64,000 nt of DNA from an uncultured Kordiimonas sp. GTDB lineage: Bacteria; Pseudomonadota; Alphaproteobacteria; Sphingomonadales; Kordiimonadaceae. Location: NCBI GenBank assembly GCA_947503625.1, contig CANNEK010000005.1, forward strand, positions 42,677 through 106,676, read 5' to 3'. Of this stretch, positions 51,197 through 59,301 are shown piece after piece. The notes under the pieces were generated by a model, which did not search any database, had not been told where the DNA came from, and worked only from the letters and a program-made list of their open reading frames with translations. How positions within the stretch are numbered: the stretch's first letter is position 1; the number at the start of each line of letters is the position of its first letter. Both the position numbers and the translations under genes were made by a program.

Positions 51197-51354
51197 GTCA
51201 GATCTCCCTCAGCTTCCTTGAACCCCACCTCAAGCGCGGCAGTCGCCATGATAGCGCGACTTGCCGGTTTTCTCCAGTTAAGCCTAAATTCCGCTATATT
51301 CAGGCGCATGGGCCAGCACAATGCCTTCGCCTTTATTCTGCAGAAACAAGCCGG

Positions 51355-51882
51355 TCAATACCACATGCGCTTCAGCAGACCGTCTTTCATGAAAATATGG
51401 TGATAGAGGGCAGCACCAACATGAACGACAAACAGGACAAGCATAACACGGGCCCCAATACCGTGCGGAATGCGCGGAGGATACTCCCGAAAATCGGGCA
51501 AGACGGAGACCTCACCGCCAAATATGAGTGGCCCGGCACCGGAAAGCGCCATCATCCCGATACCGCTGGCCGCCATGCCAAAAATCACGACATAGAACAA
51601 GAGATGGACTGTCTTTGCGGATCGATCTTGCCAGGTTGGCGTGGATAGTGAAGCTGGTTTCCTGTCTGCCCACAACCACCAACCGGCTCTGCCCAGGGTC
51701 AACAACAAGACCGTCGCACCCAGAGGTACATGCAGTTTCAAAACACCAGCTTTGGCTACTGCATCCTCCATTCCGGACGCGCGAAAACCGGAGACGATCA
51801 GTATCAAAATCAGTATTGCGCTCAACCAGTGAAGGGTTACGGCAACCACACCGTAGCGACCCGCTGTGCTTTTTGTCTCCAT
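51355..51882 (-). CDS. Cytochrome b561
   Basis: A 175-residue four-helix membrane cytochrome b. Heme-ligand histidines are in VTLHWLSAILILILIVSG (helix 1), VLKLHVPLGATVLLLTL (helix 2) and VLFVVHVGAALYHHIFMKD (helix 4). It is thought to move electrons between the quinone pool and periplasmic acceptors in bacteria. It is followed on the minus strand by DUF1428 after 158 bases and preceded by the exported ABM protein with 11 bases, so cyt b561 and that protein are likely one transcript. Confidence 0.93.
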   Translation of the reverse strand: METKSTAGRYGVVAVTLHWLSAILILILIVSGFRASGMEDAVAKAGVLKLHVPLGATVLLLTLGRAGWWLWADRKPASLSTPTWQDRSAKTVHLLFYVVIFGMAASGIGMMALSGAGPLIFGGEVSVLPDFREYPPRIPHGIGARVMLVLFVVHVGAALYHHIFMKDGLLKRMWY

Positions 51883-51893
51883 TTCATCTACTC

Positions 51894-52286
51894 CTATTTC
51901 CGAATGATGTCATAAAGTTCCGGAGCGAAACTCAGGCCTTCTACGCGGGGCAGGTTTGGCAGCGCGAGCATTTTGGCCGTCGCAGCCTTGAATGCGTCAA
52001 TGCTTTCCCATTCAGCAACATTGATTAACCGGTAGGCCGCATCAGGAGATAGAGAGCGGTGCAATTTTGTTGATATGTAGCCAGGCTGTTGCGCGAGGAA
52101 GTCACGGCCGGCCTCCCAAAATACGATGGCTTCCTCTACCTTGTCCGCGGGCACAGTGAACGGATTTATTAAAACAACTGAGTCTCTCGGAGTCATGGTA
52201 GTTTTTCTTTCATCTGCTTGAATGGTGACTGTCGCCAACAACACGGCCGTAACGACAGCGACCACGGATAAAATTGATTTTTTCAC
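51894..52286 (-). CDS. Exported antibiotic biosynthesis monooxygenase-fold protein
   Basis: A 130-residue precursor. The signal peptide (KKSILSVVAVVTAVLLATVT) is followed by an ABM domain: VVLINPFTVPADKVEEAIVF, GRDFLAQQPGYISTKLHRSL, RLINVAEWESIDAFKAATAK, all standard for the family. GGGGGAG fits the GTG start at 52286 better than the GTG at 52307. It is co-oriented with cytochrome b561. It is divergent from a MarR-type gene whose 30-bp palindrome lies about 220 bases upstream, so joint control is possible. Confidence 0.85.
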   Translation of the reverse strand: MKKSILSVVAVVTAVLLATVTIQADERKTTMTPRDSVVLINPFTVPADKVEEAIVFWEAGRDFLAQQPGYISTKLHRSLSPDAAYRLINVAEWESIDAFKAATAKMLALPNLPRVEGLSFAPELYDIIRK

Positions 52287-52504
52287 TGCAACTGCTCCCC
52301 CAAACACTGCTCAGAACATCGCCTGGCGTCTTCCGACATCGCCGCTACCATTGCGCTGAGGATCAACGGCTTGATAGGGCCAGTTGGCCCTTTCTCATTA
52401 CTTATTGAGCAATAAAAAGGGAGCTCTGGGTTTCCTGATCGGAGCTGAAGCATGACATGCCTCCAAATTAAATGTATGAATTCAAAACAATATCGTTAGT
52501 AGGT

Positions 52505-52534
52505 ACCAAGTTGGCATCATGATGTCAACTTGGT
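52505..52534. promoter_or_regulatory. 30-bp near-perfect palindrome, probable MarR operator
   Basis: Arms ACCAAGTTG (52505-52513) and CAACTTGGT (52526-52534) are perfect complements. The centre CATCATGATG (52515-52524) is itself palindromic, leaving one mismatched pair in 30 bases. It ends 13 bases before the MarR start codon, matching the AAGTTG...CAACTT style of MarR sites. Confidence 0.85.
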
Positions 52535-52547
52535 TGCATGGTGTAGT

Positions 52548-53021
52548 ATGGAAAACGAGACACGAACGCCCTCTGGCGAAGCTTTGACCAACCTGATGCT
52601 GGACCTTTTCCGGGCCAGCAGCCTGATTTTGACGGATGGCGATCATTTAGTGGCCCCGCTTGGGCTAACCAGTGCACGTTGGCAGGTGCTTGGCGCCATC
52701 AATGCAGTCCAGTCTCCGCAGCCGGTAGCCTGGCTTGCCCGCAACCTCGGCGCAAACCGCCAGAACATTCAAAGAATCGTCAGCGACATGGAAAGGGAGG
52801 GGCTTGTTTGCTTTGAGCCAAACCCACACCATCGCAGGGCACACCTGGTTGTGCTTACCGATAAAGGCAGGGAAGCGTACGGCGCTGCCATGGCGTTACA
52901 GGCACCGTGGGTGAATGCCCTGTCCAAGGGGTTGGCTGCCAGTGACATTGAAACAATGCACAGTGTCATCCTTGCATTGCGGGAAAGACTGGAACGCAAA
53001 AAAAGCAGCGACCAAACCTGA
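52548..53021 (+). CDS. MarR-family transcriptional regulator
   Basis: A 157-residue winged-helix regulator. The recognition helix region is PVAWLARNLGANRQNIQRIV followed by SDMEREGLVCFEPNPHHRRA and the wing HLVVLTDKGREAYG, all canonical MarR. The ATG at 52548 gives MENETRTPSG; a TTG at 52530 would lie inside the palindrome. Autoregulation through 52505-52534 is very likely, with the divergent ABM/cytochrome b561 genes as possible co-targets. The ligand is unknown. Confidence 0.93.
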   Translation: MENETRTPSGEALTNLMLDLFRASSLILTDGDHLVAPLGLTSARWQVLGAINAVQSPQPVAWLARNLGANRQNIQRIVSDMEREGLVCFEPNPHHRRAHLVVLTDKGREAYGAAMALQAPWVNALSKGLAASDIETMHSVILALRERLERKKSSDQT

Positions 53022-53089
53022 CACAGCGACAAGAAAAGCCGAGGCATCAGCGGCAGGCGGTTTTGTGGTTCATCAGCTTTCGCGGCGCG

Positions 53090-53650
53090 TTATCCAGCAG
53101 CAACCGGCTTGTCGTGAAACACCTTGCGCATCAACGGCACAAAGCTCTCCAGCGGATCAACTTCAAAATCCGGGTCGAAGGCGGGCGCATCCCATTCATC
53201 CACCAGTTTGACCGCGAGGTCATACCAGGGTTCGTCTTTCCATTGCTGCCTGAGGTCGGTTGGCGCACCCAGATAATGATAATAATGCTCGCCCTGAAAC
53301 GCCTGATGGTTGCGGATCACATGATAGCAATCATCACTGATGTAGGGGCGCATCATCTCCGCCGCGATCGGGCCATGGTTGGGCACATTGATGGCTTTAC
53401 CGATGTCATGACAGAGCGCCACCACAATCTCTTCGTCGGACGCACCGGCCCGCCGCGCCAGTGTGCCGGTCATCAATGAATGCTGCAGCTGGTCACAGGC
53501 AAAACCAAGCGTGTACTGCTCAAGCGATTTCAGCAGCCCGATAAAACGATCAGCCGTGTTTTTAAATTCTTCCATATGCGCGGCGCCAATGATTTGCCAG
53601 TCCTCCAGGGTGCCGTCCTGCATTGCGGTGAATGTTGCCTGCTCTGTCAT
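53090..53650 (-). CDS. HD-domain protein (PhnZ/TmpB-like oxygenase or phosphohydrolase)
   Basis: A 186-residue single HD-domain protein. The metal-ligand pattern is DQLQHSLMTGTLARRAG (first His), IVVALCHDIGKAINVPNHGPI (HD and a further His), CYHVIRNHQAFQGEHYYHYL (His pair) and VKLVDEWDAPAFDP (Asp). The Q-x-x-H opening plus the extra H after the HD resembles the mixed-valent di-iron HD oxygenases PhnZ and TmpB, which cleave phosphonates, and also generic predicted HD phosphohydrolases. No phosphonate transport genes are visible, so the reaction is open. The start at 53650 (MTEQATF) matches the family; 53713 is a longer alternative. Confidence 0.88.
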   Translation of the reverse strand: MTEQATFTAMQDGTLEDWQIIGAAHMEEFKNTADRFIGLLKSLEQYTLGFACDQLQHSLMTGTLARRAGASDEEIVVALCHDIGKAINVPNHGPIAAEMMRPYISDDCYHVIRNHQAFQGEHYYHYLGAPTDLRQQWKDEPWYDLAVKLVDEWDAPAFDPDFEVDPLESFVPLMRKVFHDKPVAAG

Positions 53651-53777
53651 CAAATGCCCTCTTAACATACCCGGCCACGCCGGGGGTCCACGTGCCCACC
53701 TTAGCGTGCTCATGGCCCGCCAGTATAGGCCTAAATCTCACCATTATTAAGCGCTTTAAAGAATGCAATGCATACGT

Positions 53778-54680
53778 TTACACCATTGCAAAATCGGGGC
53801 TGGCCCGAAGCCTGAGCGCGTCCTGCATTGGCGGCGCACCAAATACCCGGGCATAATCGCGGCTGAACTGTGACGGGCTTTCATAGCCCACTTTAAATCC
53901 CGCGCTGGCGGCATCCAGTGCATCGCAGACCATGATCCGGCGGGCTTCCTGCAAGCGAAGACGCGTCCGGTACTGCAGCGGGCTATAGGTGGTCACGGCC
54001 TTGAAATGCGCATGCAACGATGAACTGCTCATTCCAGCTTCCCGCGCCAGTCGATCAATGCTGAATGGCTCGGCATAATGGTTTTTGATCCAGATTATCG
54101 CTCTGCTGATCTGGCTGAGATGACTTTCAGCATTGGCAATATGGCGCATCATCTCACTCTGTTCACCGGTCAACAGCCTGTAGAGGATTTCGCGTTCTGC
54201 CAGAGGGGCAAGTGCGGGAATGTCTTCAGGTGTATCGAGCAGGCGCAACAAGCGGACCATCGCGTCAATAAGGTCTGGCGTGACGGTGCTGAGTGCTATT
54301 CCAGGTTTTGATGTGGTCGCTAGTGCCCTGGGTCCATGTTCCAGCAGCAACTCACTGAGCACCGCCACATTGAGGTCGAGGCTGATACAAAGATAGGGCC
54401 GTTCCTCGCTTGCTTCGATGATGGAACCACGCAGTGGCAGGTCGACTGACGCCACAAGATATTGGGACGCATCATAAACATAGTCCAGATGACCCAGGAC
54501 CACATGTTTCCGGCCTTGCGCGACCAGGCATAAGGAAGGCTCATAAATTGTAGGCATGGATGCTGTGGTCGTCGTGGATCGTATAAGCTTAACCCGCGGC
54601 AATGCACATGGCTCAATACCGTCAAAAGTCTGGTGACGGCTGATGATTTCCCTCAATTCCTGCGCTTTTCTCATAATCAC
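53778..54680 (-). CDS. AraC-family regulator (AraC_N type)
   Basis: A 300-residue regulator. The N-terminal AraC_N cupin domain contains MPTIYEPSLCLVAQGRKHVV and LVASVDLPLRGSIIEASEER, both hallmark strings. The C-terminal double HTH is FSIDRLAREAGMSSSSLHAH and AASAGFKVGYESPSQFSRDY, ending RVFGAPPMQDALRLR. It is divergent from the SDR/AKR/SnoaL/NmrA operon, with 160 bases between the starts. In many proteobacteria this exact regulator type faces aldo/keto reductase and SDR genes, so control of that operon is likely. Confidence 0.95.
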   Translation of the reverse strand: MIMRKAQELREIISRHQTFDGIEPCALPRVKLIRSTTTTASMPTIYEPSLCLVAQGRKHVVLGHLDYVYDASQYLVASVDLPLRGSIIEASEERPYLCISLDLNVAVLSELLLEHGPRALATTSKPGIALSTVTPDLIDAMVRLLRLLDTPEDIPALAPLAEREILYRLLTGEQSEMMRHIANAESHLSQISRAIIWIKNHYAEPFSIDRLAREAGMSSSSLHAHFKAVTTYSPLQYRTRLRLQEARRIMVCDALDAASAGFKVGYESPSQFSRDYARVFGAPPMQDALRLRASPDFAMV

Positions 54681-54801
54681 TTCATCTCACGGATTTTATA
54701 TGTCGACAAGAGCAAGCCAGTCATTCTGGAGAATCAGGCAAGATTCCCGGAGTTGCGTTCTACCGCTCTCAGACAGGCATGGCCCATATTGAGAATGCGA
54801 A

Positions 54802-54817
54802 GAGACAATGTTGTCTC
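54802..54817. promoter_or_regulatory. Palindrome upstream of the SDR operon
   Basis: GAGACAATGTTGTCTC has perfect seven-base arms around TG, 23 bases before the SDR start codon. It may be an operator for the four-gene operon. AraC proteins usually use direct repeats, so another regulator cannot be excluded. Confidence 0.5.
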
Positions 54818-54840
54818 GGGTCCTGCCTCGGGAGATTGAA

Positions 54841-55575
54841 ATGAAACCTGCAACAGAAAAAGTCGTATTGATCACCGGTGCGAGCAGCGGAATAGGCGCC
54901 GCCACCGCCCGCTTGCTGGCCCGGAGCGGAACCAGGCTTATGCTCGGTGCCCGGCGGGCCAAACCATTGGCTACGCTTTGCGAAGAGATTAATGCTTCCG
55001 GCGGCGATGCGATCTACCAACCGGTCGATGTAGCGAACCGCAACGAAATGCAGGCGTTTTGCGATACTGCCCTCGAACGATTTGGATCGATGGACGTTCT
55101 TGTCAACAATGCTGGCATCATGCCGGTATCGCCGCTGTCTGCCCTGAAGGTCGATGAATGGAACCGGATGATCGATGTCAATATGCGCGGCGTATTAAAC
55201 GGAATCGCCGCTGCGTTGCCGTATTTTGCCGCGCGTAAGACGGGTCAGTTCGTCAATGTTGCATCGCTTGGGGCGCATTATGTTGTACCAACCGGCGCTG
55301 TCTACTGTGCGACGAAATTCGCCGTCTGGGCCATTACTGACGGCATAAGGCAAGAGCATAAGGACATTCGCGCAACGATCATCTCACCCGGCGTCGTAAC
55401 GTCCGAATTGGGCCGCGACATAACGGATGCCGCATCAGCCAAGGCCATGACGAACTTTCGCAAGGTCGCGATCGAGCCCGACGCCATTGCCCGCGCTATC
55501 CGTTTCGCAATCGAACAACCAGACGATGTCGATGTCAGCGAAGTGATTGTTCGCCCAACCGCAAGTGACTTTTAA
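54841..55575 (+). CDS. Short-chain dehydrogenase/reductase
   Basis: A 244-residue classical SDR. Cofactor loop VVLITGASSGIGAATARLL (TGASSGIG), acidic-free basic pocket GARRAKPL suggesting NADP preference, DVLVNNAGIMPVSPLSALK, catalytic Ser in VNVASLGAH and the YxxxK in AVYCATKFAVWAITDGI, then ISPGVVTSEL. The closest flavour is the YdfG/3-ketoacyl reductase-like group with unknown substrate. GGGAG precedes the ATG at 54841. It is the first gene of an operon with the aldo/keto reductase 42 bases downstream. Confidence 0.95.
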   Translation: MKPATEKVVLITGASSGIGAATARLLARSGTRLMLGARRAKPLATLCEEINASGGDAIYQPVDVANRNEMQAFCDTALERFGSMDVLVNNAGIMPVSPLSALKVDEWNRMIDVNMRGVLNGIAAALPYFAARKTGQFVNVASLGAHYVVPTGAVYCATKFAVWAITDGIRQEHKDIRATIISPGVVTSELGRDITDAASAKAMTNFRKVAIEPDAIARAIRFAIEQPDDVDVSEVIVRPTASDF

Positions 55576-55617
55576 CGCACTAACCCGGCAACGCATAAGC
55601 CCGGAAAGGAATTACTT

Positions 55618-56619
55618 ATGAAACAACGTACACTTGGAACCACTGGCCCAAAAATCTCGGCGATCGGCCTTGGCTGTATGGGCATGTCGGATGTTTATGG
55701 TCCGGCGGATAGGAATGAAAGCCTTGCCACTATCGCAATGGCTATCGAGCATGGAATCACATTGCTCGATACAGGCGACTTTTACGGCATGGGTCATAAC
55801 GAGATGCTGATCGCAGAAGCGCTTCGCAACCATCAGCGGGACGCGCTGACCATCAGTGTCAAATTCGGCGCCTTGCGGGACCCTGACATCGGATGGGGCG
55901 GTTATGATGCCCGCCCTGAAGCGATTGCCAATTTTGCGGCCTATTCACTTCAGCGCCTGGGCACGGACCATATCGATATATACCGCCCTTCCCGGCTGGA
56001 CCCCGCCGTTCCCATAGAGGACACAATCGGCGCCATTGCCGATCTGGTAGCTAAAGGATATGTGCGCCACATTGGTTTATCCGAAGTGGGCTCTGAAACA
56101 ATCCGCCGCGCCCATGCGGTTCATCCAATCGTAGATTTGCAAATTGAATATTCCCTGATATCGCGCGGTATCGAAGAAGATATTCTGCCAACTTGCCGTG
56201 AACTGGGCATTGGCATAACCGCCTACGGCGTCCTGTCACGCGGCCTGATCAGCGGCCATTGGTCGCCGGGTAGAAACAACGAGCGGGATTTTCGCACCAT
56301 GAGCCCGCGCTTTTCAGGCAATAATCTCACCCACAATCTGTCCCTGGTGGATGCCCTTCGGAAGGTCGCAGACGCCAGAAACACGACGGTGGCCCAGATC
56401 GCCATCGCGTGGGTCGCCGCCCAAGGCAGTGATATTATTCCGCTGATTGGGGCACGCAGACGCGACCGGTTGACCGAAGCGCTGGGTGCTACGTCCCTGT
56501 CTCTGAACGCATCCGACCTGGCCGATATTGAAGCCGCAATCCCTAACGGCAGCGCTGCAGGCGACAGGTATCCCGAGGCCCAAATCGCCCACCTGGATAG
56601 CGAAAGGAGTACAGCATGA
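55618..56619 (+). CDS. Aldo/keto reductase
   Basis: A 333-residue TIM-barrel reductase, NADPH-dependent by family. It has [36 protein letters not shown] (Asp and Tyr of the tetrad), [12 protein letters not shown] (Lys) and [20 protein letters not shown]. The usual catalytic His is replaced in [16 protein letters not shown], as is common for the YajO/PdxI-like and tas-like subgroup. [20 protein letters not shown] binds the cofactor phosphate. Its stop overlaps the next ATG by four bases (ATGA), so it is coupled to the SnoaL-like gene. Confidence 0.95.
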   Translation: MKQRTLGTTGPKISAIGLGCMGMSDVYGPADRNESLATIAMAIEHGITLLDTGDFYGMGHNEMLIAEALRNHQRDALTISVKFGALRDPDIGWGGYDARPEAIANFAAYSLQRLGTDHIDIYRPSRLDPAVPIEDTIGAIADLVAKGYVRHIGLSEVGSETIRRAHAVHPIVDLQIEYSLISRGIEEDILPTCRELGIGITAYGVLSRGLISGHWSPGRNNERDFRTMSPRFSGNNLTHNLSLVDALRKVADARNTTVAQIAIAWVAAQGSDIIPLIGARRRDRLTEALGATSLSLNASDLADIEAAIPNGSAAGDRYPEAQIAHLDSERSTA

Positions 56620-57080
56620 TGGCCAATCAACCGGATCAATTCTCCAGTTTTTCCAGCCTCTTGCGGGCTGCGCTTGATGACTTGCTGGTCCCGGACGCCG
56701 AAACGTTTCTGGATATGGTGGCCGATGATATCGTAATGGAATTTCCCTACGCGCCGCCGGCCGCTGTGCCCCGGGTGGAAGGGAAGGCAGCACTGGCGGA
56801 ATATCTTGCCGGTGCGGCGGCCCTTATAACCATCGAAACCATGTCAGAGCCGGTGGTCCATCGCACACAGGACCCTGATATTGTAATATTGGAGTTCACC
56901 TGTACCGGCCACGGAACTGAAACCGGGATTGCCTACAATCAAACCTATATATCCGTGGTGACCCTGGCGGACGGATACATCACGCACTACCGCGACTACT
57001 GGAACCCTCTGGTCGCAATGCGCGCGATGGGCGGCGATGAAGCGATTACCGCCGCGTTGAAGGAGACAGGCAATGCGTAG
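56616..57080 (+). CDS. SnoaL-like / NTF2-fold protein
   Basis: A 154-residue protein with the cone-shaped NTF2 fold: an N-terminal helix pair ([20 protein letters not shown]), [40 protein letters not shown] and the strand series [20 protein letters not shown] then [20 protein letters not shown], ending [14 protein letters not shown]. This is the ketosteroid-isomerase-like group seen next to NmrA and SDR genes. It overlaps the AKR stop by four bases and the NmrA start by eight. The reaction is unknown. Confidence 0.9.
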   Translation: MMANQPDQFSSFSSLLRAALDDLLVPDAETFLDMVADDIVMEFPYAPPAAVPRVEGKAALAEYLAGAAALITIETMSEPVVHRTQDPDIVILEFTCTGHGTETGIAYNQTYISVVTLADGYITHYRDYWNPLVAMRAMGGDEAITAALKETGNA

Positions 57081-57933
57081 CGATATTCTTGTCACCGGCG
57101 GAACGGGTAAAACCGGTAGCCGACTGGTCAAGCGGTTGCTTGCCCTAGGTCACAGCCCCCGCATTGCATCCCGGAAGCCTAAGGGTGCGGATCAGGTGCA
57201 CTTTGACTGGGCAGACCCGGACAGTTATGAAGCAGCCTTGGATAAAGTTAGGGCGATATATCTTGTCGCGCCCGCCAATGTCCCGGAACCGTTAGCCGCG
57301 ATGCAGCCCTTTATCGACCGTGCGATTGCCGGTGGTGTCGGACGCTTTGTGTTGCTCAGTGCATCCTCGCTTGATGAAGGTGGACCGATGATGGGTGCCG
57401 TGCACCGCTACCTGCATGATCATGCGCCTGGCTGGTTCGTCCTGCGCCCAACCTGGTTCATGCAGAATTTTTCCGAGCAGCAGCATCTGCCGACAATCCG
57501 CGATGAACAGGCGATCTATTCCGCGACAGGCGAGGGACGCGTTCCTTTCATCGATGCTGATGATATCGCGGCGGTCGCCGCCGCGGCGCTGACTGAGCCC
57601 GCCTTTCCCAACGGCGATACAATTCTGACCGGACCAAAGTCGCTTTCCTACGATGAGGTTGCGACTCTTCTTACCGATGCGCTGGGCGTCGCGATCACTC
57701 ATTATCATTTAAGCGACAGAGAGATGATAGAACGTTTTGAAGCAGGTGGATTGAGCCGACCCTATGCAGAATTACTCACAGCGATGGATACCGCCATCGC
57801 TGTGGGCGGAGAGGACAGGCTCACCACTTCGGTCATTGAGCTTGCCGGGAAAACACCACAGGATTTCTCCGACTTTGTTGCGCGCAACATCAAGGTGTGG
57901 GAAACGCCCCAAATCAGTAAAAGGTCAGCGTGA
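57073..57933 (+). CDS. NmrA-like NAD(P)-binding protein
   Basis: A 286-residue atypical SDR. The Rossmann loop is ILVTGGTGKTGSRLVKRLL (GGTGxTG), followed by SRKPKGADQVHFDWADPDSY, AIYLVAPANVPEPLAAMQPF, VGRFVLLSASSLDEGGP and the hallmark WFVLRPTWFMQNFSEQQHLP. The catalytic Tyr/Lys pair of classical SDRs is absent, as in NmrA/HSCARG redox sensors and in AgnA-like ergot enzymes to which such proteins are often annotated. It is the last gene of the AraC-facing operon, with an inverted repeat shortly after its stop. Confidence 0.92.
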   Translation: MRSDILVTGGTGKTGSRLVKRLLALGHSPRIASRKPKGADQVHFDWADPDSYEAALDKVRAIYLVAPANVPEPLAAMQPFIDRAIAGGVGRFVLLSASSLDEGGPMMGAVHRYLHDHAPGWFVLRPTWFMQNFSEQQHLPTIRDEQAIYSATGEGRVPFIDADDIAAVAAAALTEPAFPNGDTILTGPKSLSYDEVATLLTDALGVAITHYHLSDREMIERFEAGGLSRPYAELLTAMDTAIAVGGEDRLTTSVIELAGKTPQDFSDFVARNIKVWETPQISKRSA

Positions 57934-57946
57934 AGATGCAGCGCCA

Positions 57947-57984
57947 ATGTCCGTTTCTGGTCGCTTGTGACCCAAAACGGACAT
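57947..57984. terminator. Hairpin / inverted repeat between convergent genes
   Basis: Perfect 10-base arms (ATGTCCGTTT at 57947-57956 and complement at 57975-57984), with an inner GGTC/GACC stem (57959-57962 with 57969-57972). It lies between the convergent NmrA-like and ATP-grasp genes and is probably a bidirectional terminator. Similar ATGTCCG...CGGACAT elements may be dispersed in related genomes. Confidence 0.6.
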
Positions 57985-58012
57985 CCATTTGAACTGCTGA
58001 ACTTCTGCCCGA

Positions 58013-59143
58013 TCAGCTACAGGATAAGCCGTTCGCGGCAATCTTCAGGATCATCTGCTCATAGCTGATATTAAGGTTAAGCGCACAGGCACGGTAAAAA
58101 TACCCCCGGCGCAGGCCCGGCATCAGGTTTGCTTCCATAAAGTGTGGTACCTGATGATGGTTCATCTTGATGTCAATTCGGCCGAATGACCGGCCGCTCA
58201 GGGCCGTGAAGGCCGCCTTGGCCAGGTCGGAAAGCTGTTTGTGCACATTCGTGTCCGTCACGGCAAAAACCTGTTCGCTGTCATTTTTTTTGGTGTCAAA
58301 GTCAAGGATACGGTGCCCATCTTCGTTTTCCTCGACTGTTATTTCTATCGGCATTGCCGTGAGCGCGCCTGTGGTGCCGTCTTGAAAAATACCCACACTA
58401 TATTCCTTGCCGGACAAGTAGCTTTCCACCAGTGAGCGGGCGTGTTGGTGGGCATGGATATCATCGACTTTCGCGTGAAAGCCCGCAAAATCATGAACGA
58501 TGGAGTTGGCGTCCACACCCCGGCTATCGCCGCCGGTAGCCGGCTTGACAAAAAGCGGGAAAGCGATCGGAAGCGCACCCTCGCCCGTGTGTTCGCCGGG
58601 ACCGGAGGTGAAATAGCGAGCAGTTGCGATGCCCGCCTTGTGCATAATCTCTTTGGCGTGGCTTTTGTCGGCTTCGCCGTTGAGCGCTTGGTGGCTGGAG
58701 GCCATATAAGCGATGCCATGAAGGTCCAGAAAGTCATTCAGCCACAGGATATGACCATCAAAATCGAAATATTTTACTCCCGAGAACACCAGATCGGGTC
58801 GTCTGGCGACCACACCCTCAAGATCACTGAGCGTACTGATTTGAGTGATGGTTACATCCTGATAGGCGCTGGACAAAATCTCCTGAATGAGATTTTCATC
58901 AAGGGTTATCGCGACATTCTTCTGATGGGCCGTTCGATCTACCAGTTTGGCAACGGTAACAATCTCGATCGTTTTGTGCGATTTTTGGGAAAGACTATCC
59001 GCCGATGGGAGCAGCTGGACTGTATACGGCGCAAGACCACCAGTTATCGGGGTCCTATTGGCTGAGCCGACACTGTATGCATTTTTGCTGTTCAAAACGG
59101 ATCCTTTGTGCGCACGCAAAACTACCTGAAAAGGCAGGTGCAT
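58013..59143 (-). CDS. ATP-grasp ligase (D-Ala-D-Ala ligase-like)
   Basis: A 376-residue ATP-grasp enzyme. The N-domain has VTVAKLVDRTAHQKNVAITL and PDLVFSGVKYFDFDGHILWL; the ATP domain has FPLFVKPATGGDSRGVDANS (the glycine-rich lid and Lys), ARSLVESYLSGKEYSVGIFQ and the metal ligands in GRIDIKMNHHQVPHFMEANL, where D, E and N match the DxK...EvN motif. YMASSHQALNGEADKSHAKE matches the Ddl-type substrate helix. It is not placed in a cell-wall cluster, and a carboxyethylornithine-synthase-like gene lies upstream on the same strand. A dipeptide or amino-acid ligase for a small metabolite is therefore more likely than peptidoglycan Ddl. Confidence 0.88.
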   Translation of the reverse strand: MHLPFQVVLRAHKGSVLNSKNAYSVGSANRTPITGGLAPYTVQLLPSADSLSQKSHKTIEIVTVAKLVDRTAHQKNVAITLDENLIQEILSSAYQDVTITQISTLSDLEGVVARRPDLVFSGVKYFDFDGHILWLNDFLDLHGIAYMASSHQALNGEADKSHAKEIMHKAGIATARYFTSGPGEHTGEGALPIAFPLFVKPATGGDSRGVDANSIVHDFAGFHAKVDDIHAHQHARSLVESYLSGKEYSVGIFQDGTTGALTAMPIEITVEENEDGHRILDFDTKKNDSEQVFAVTDTNVHKQLSDLAKAAFTALSGRSFGRIDIKMNHHQVPHFMEANLMPGLRRGYFYRACALNLNISYEQMILKIAANGLSCS

Positions 59144-59301
59144 TTTCAGGGCGGATACTGACTGAGAAAGATGGTTAGCGAATAGCTGTGCAGAATCTCA
59201 TGTCTGCCATGTGCGGAAAATCATCTTAGCAGGAAAGCGCGCAACGGGATAGGAAATGTTGCTGCACATCCCATCCCGGACAAACCTACCGAACTATTAA
59301 T

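Noticed and set aside
50585..51403. Plus-strand frame of about 270 codons opposite the ABM and DUF1428 genes
   Set aside because: Two well-known small families on the minus strand account for this region; the plus frame is an unspecific shadow.
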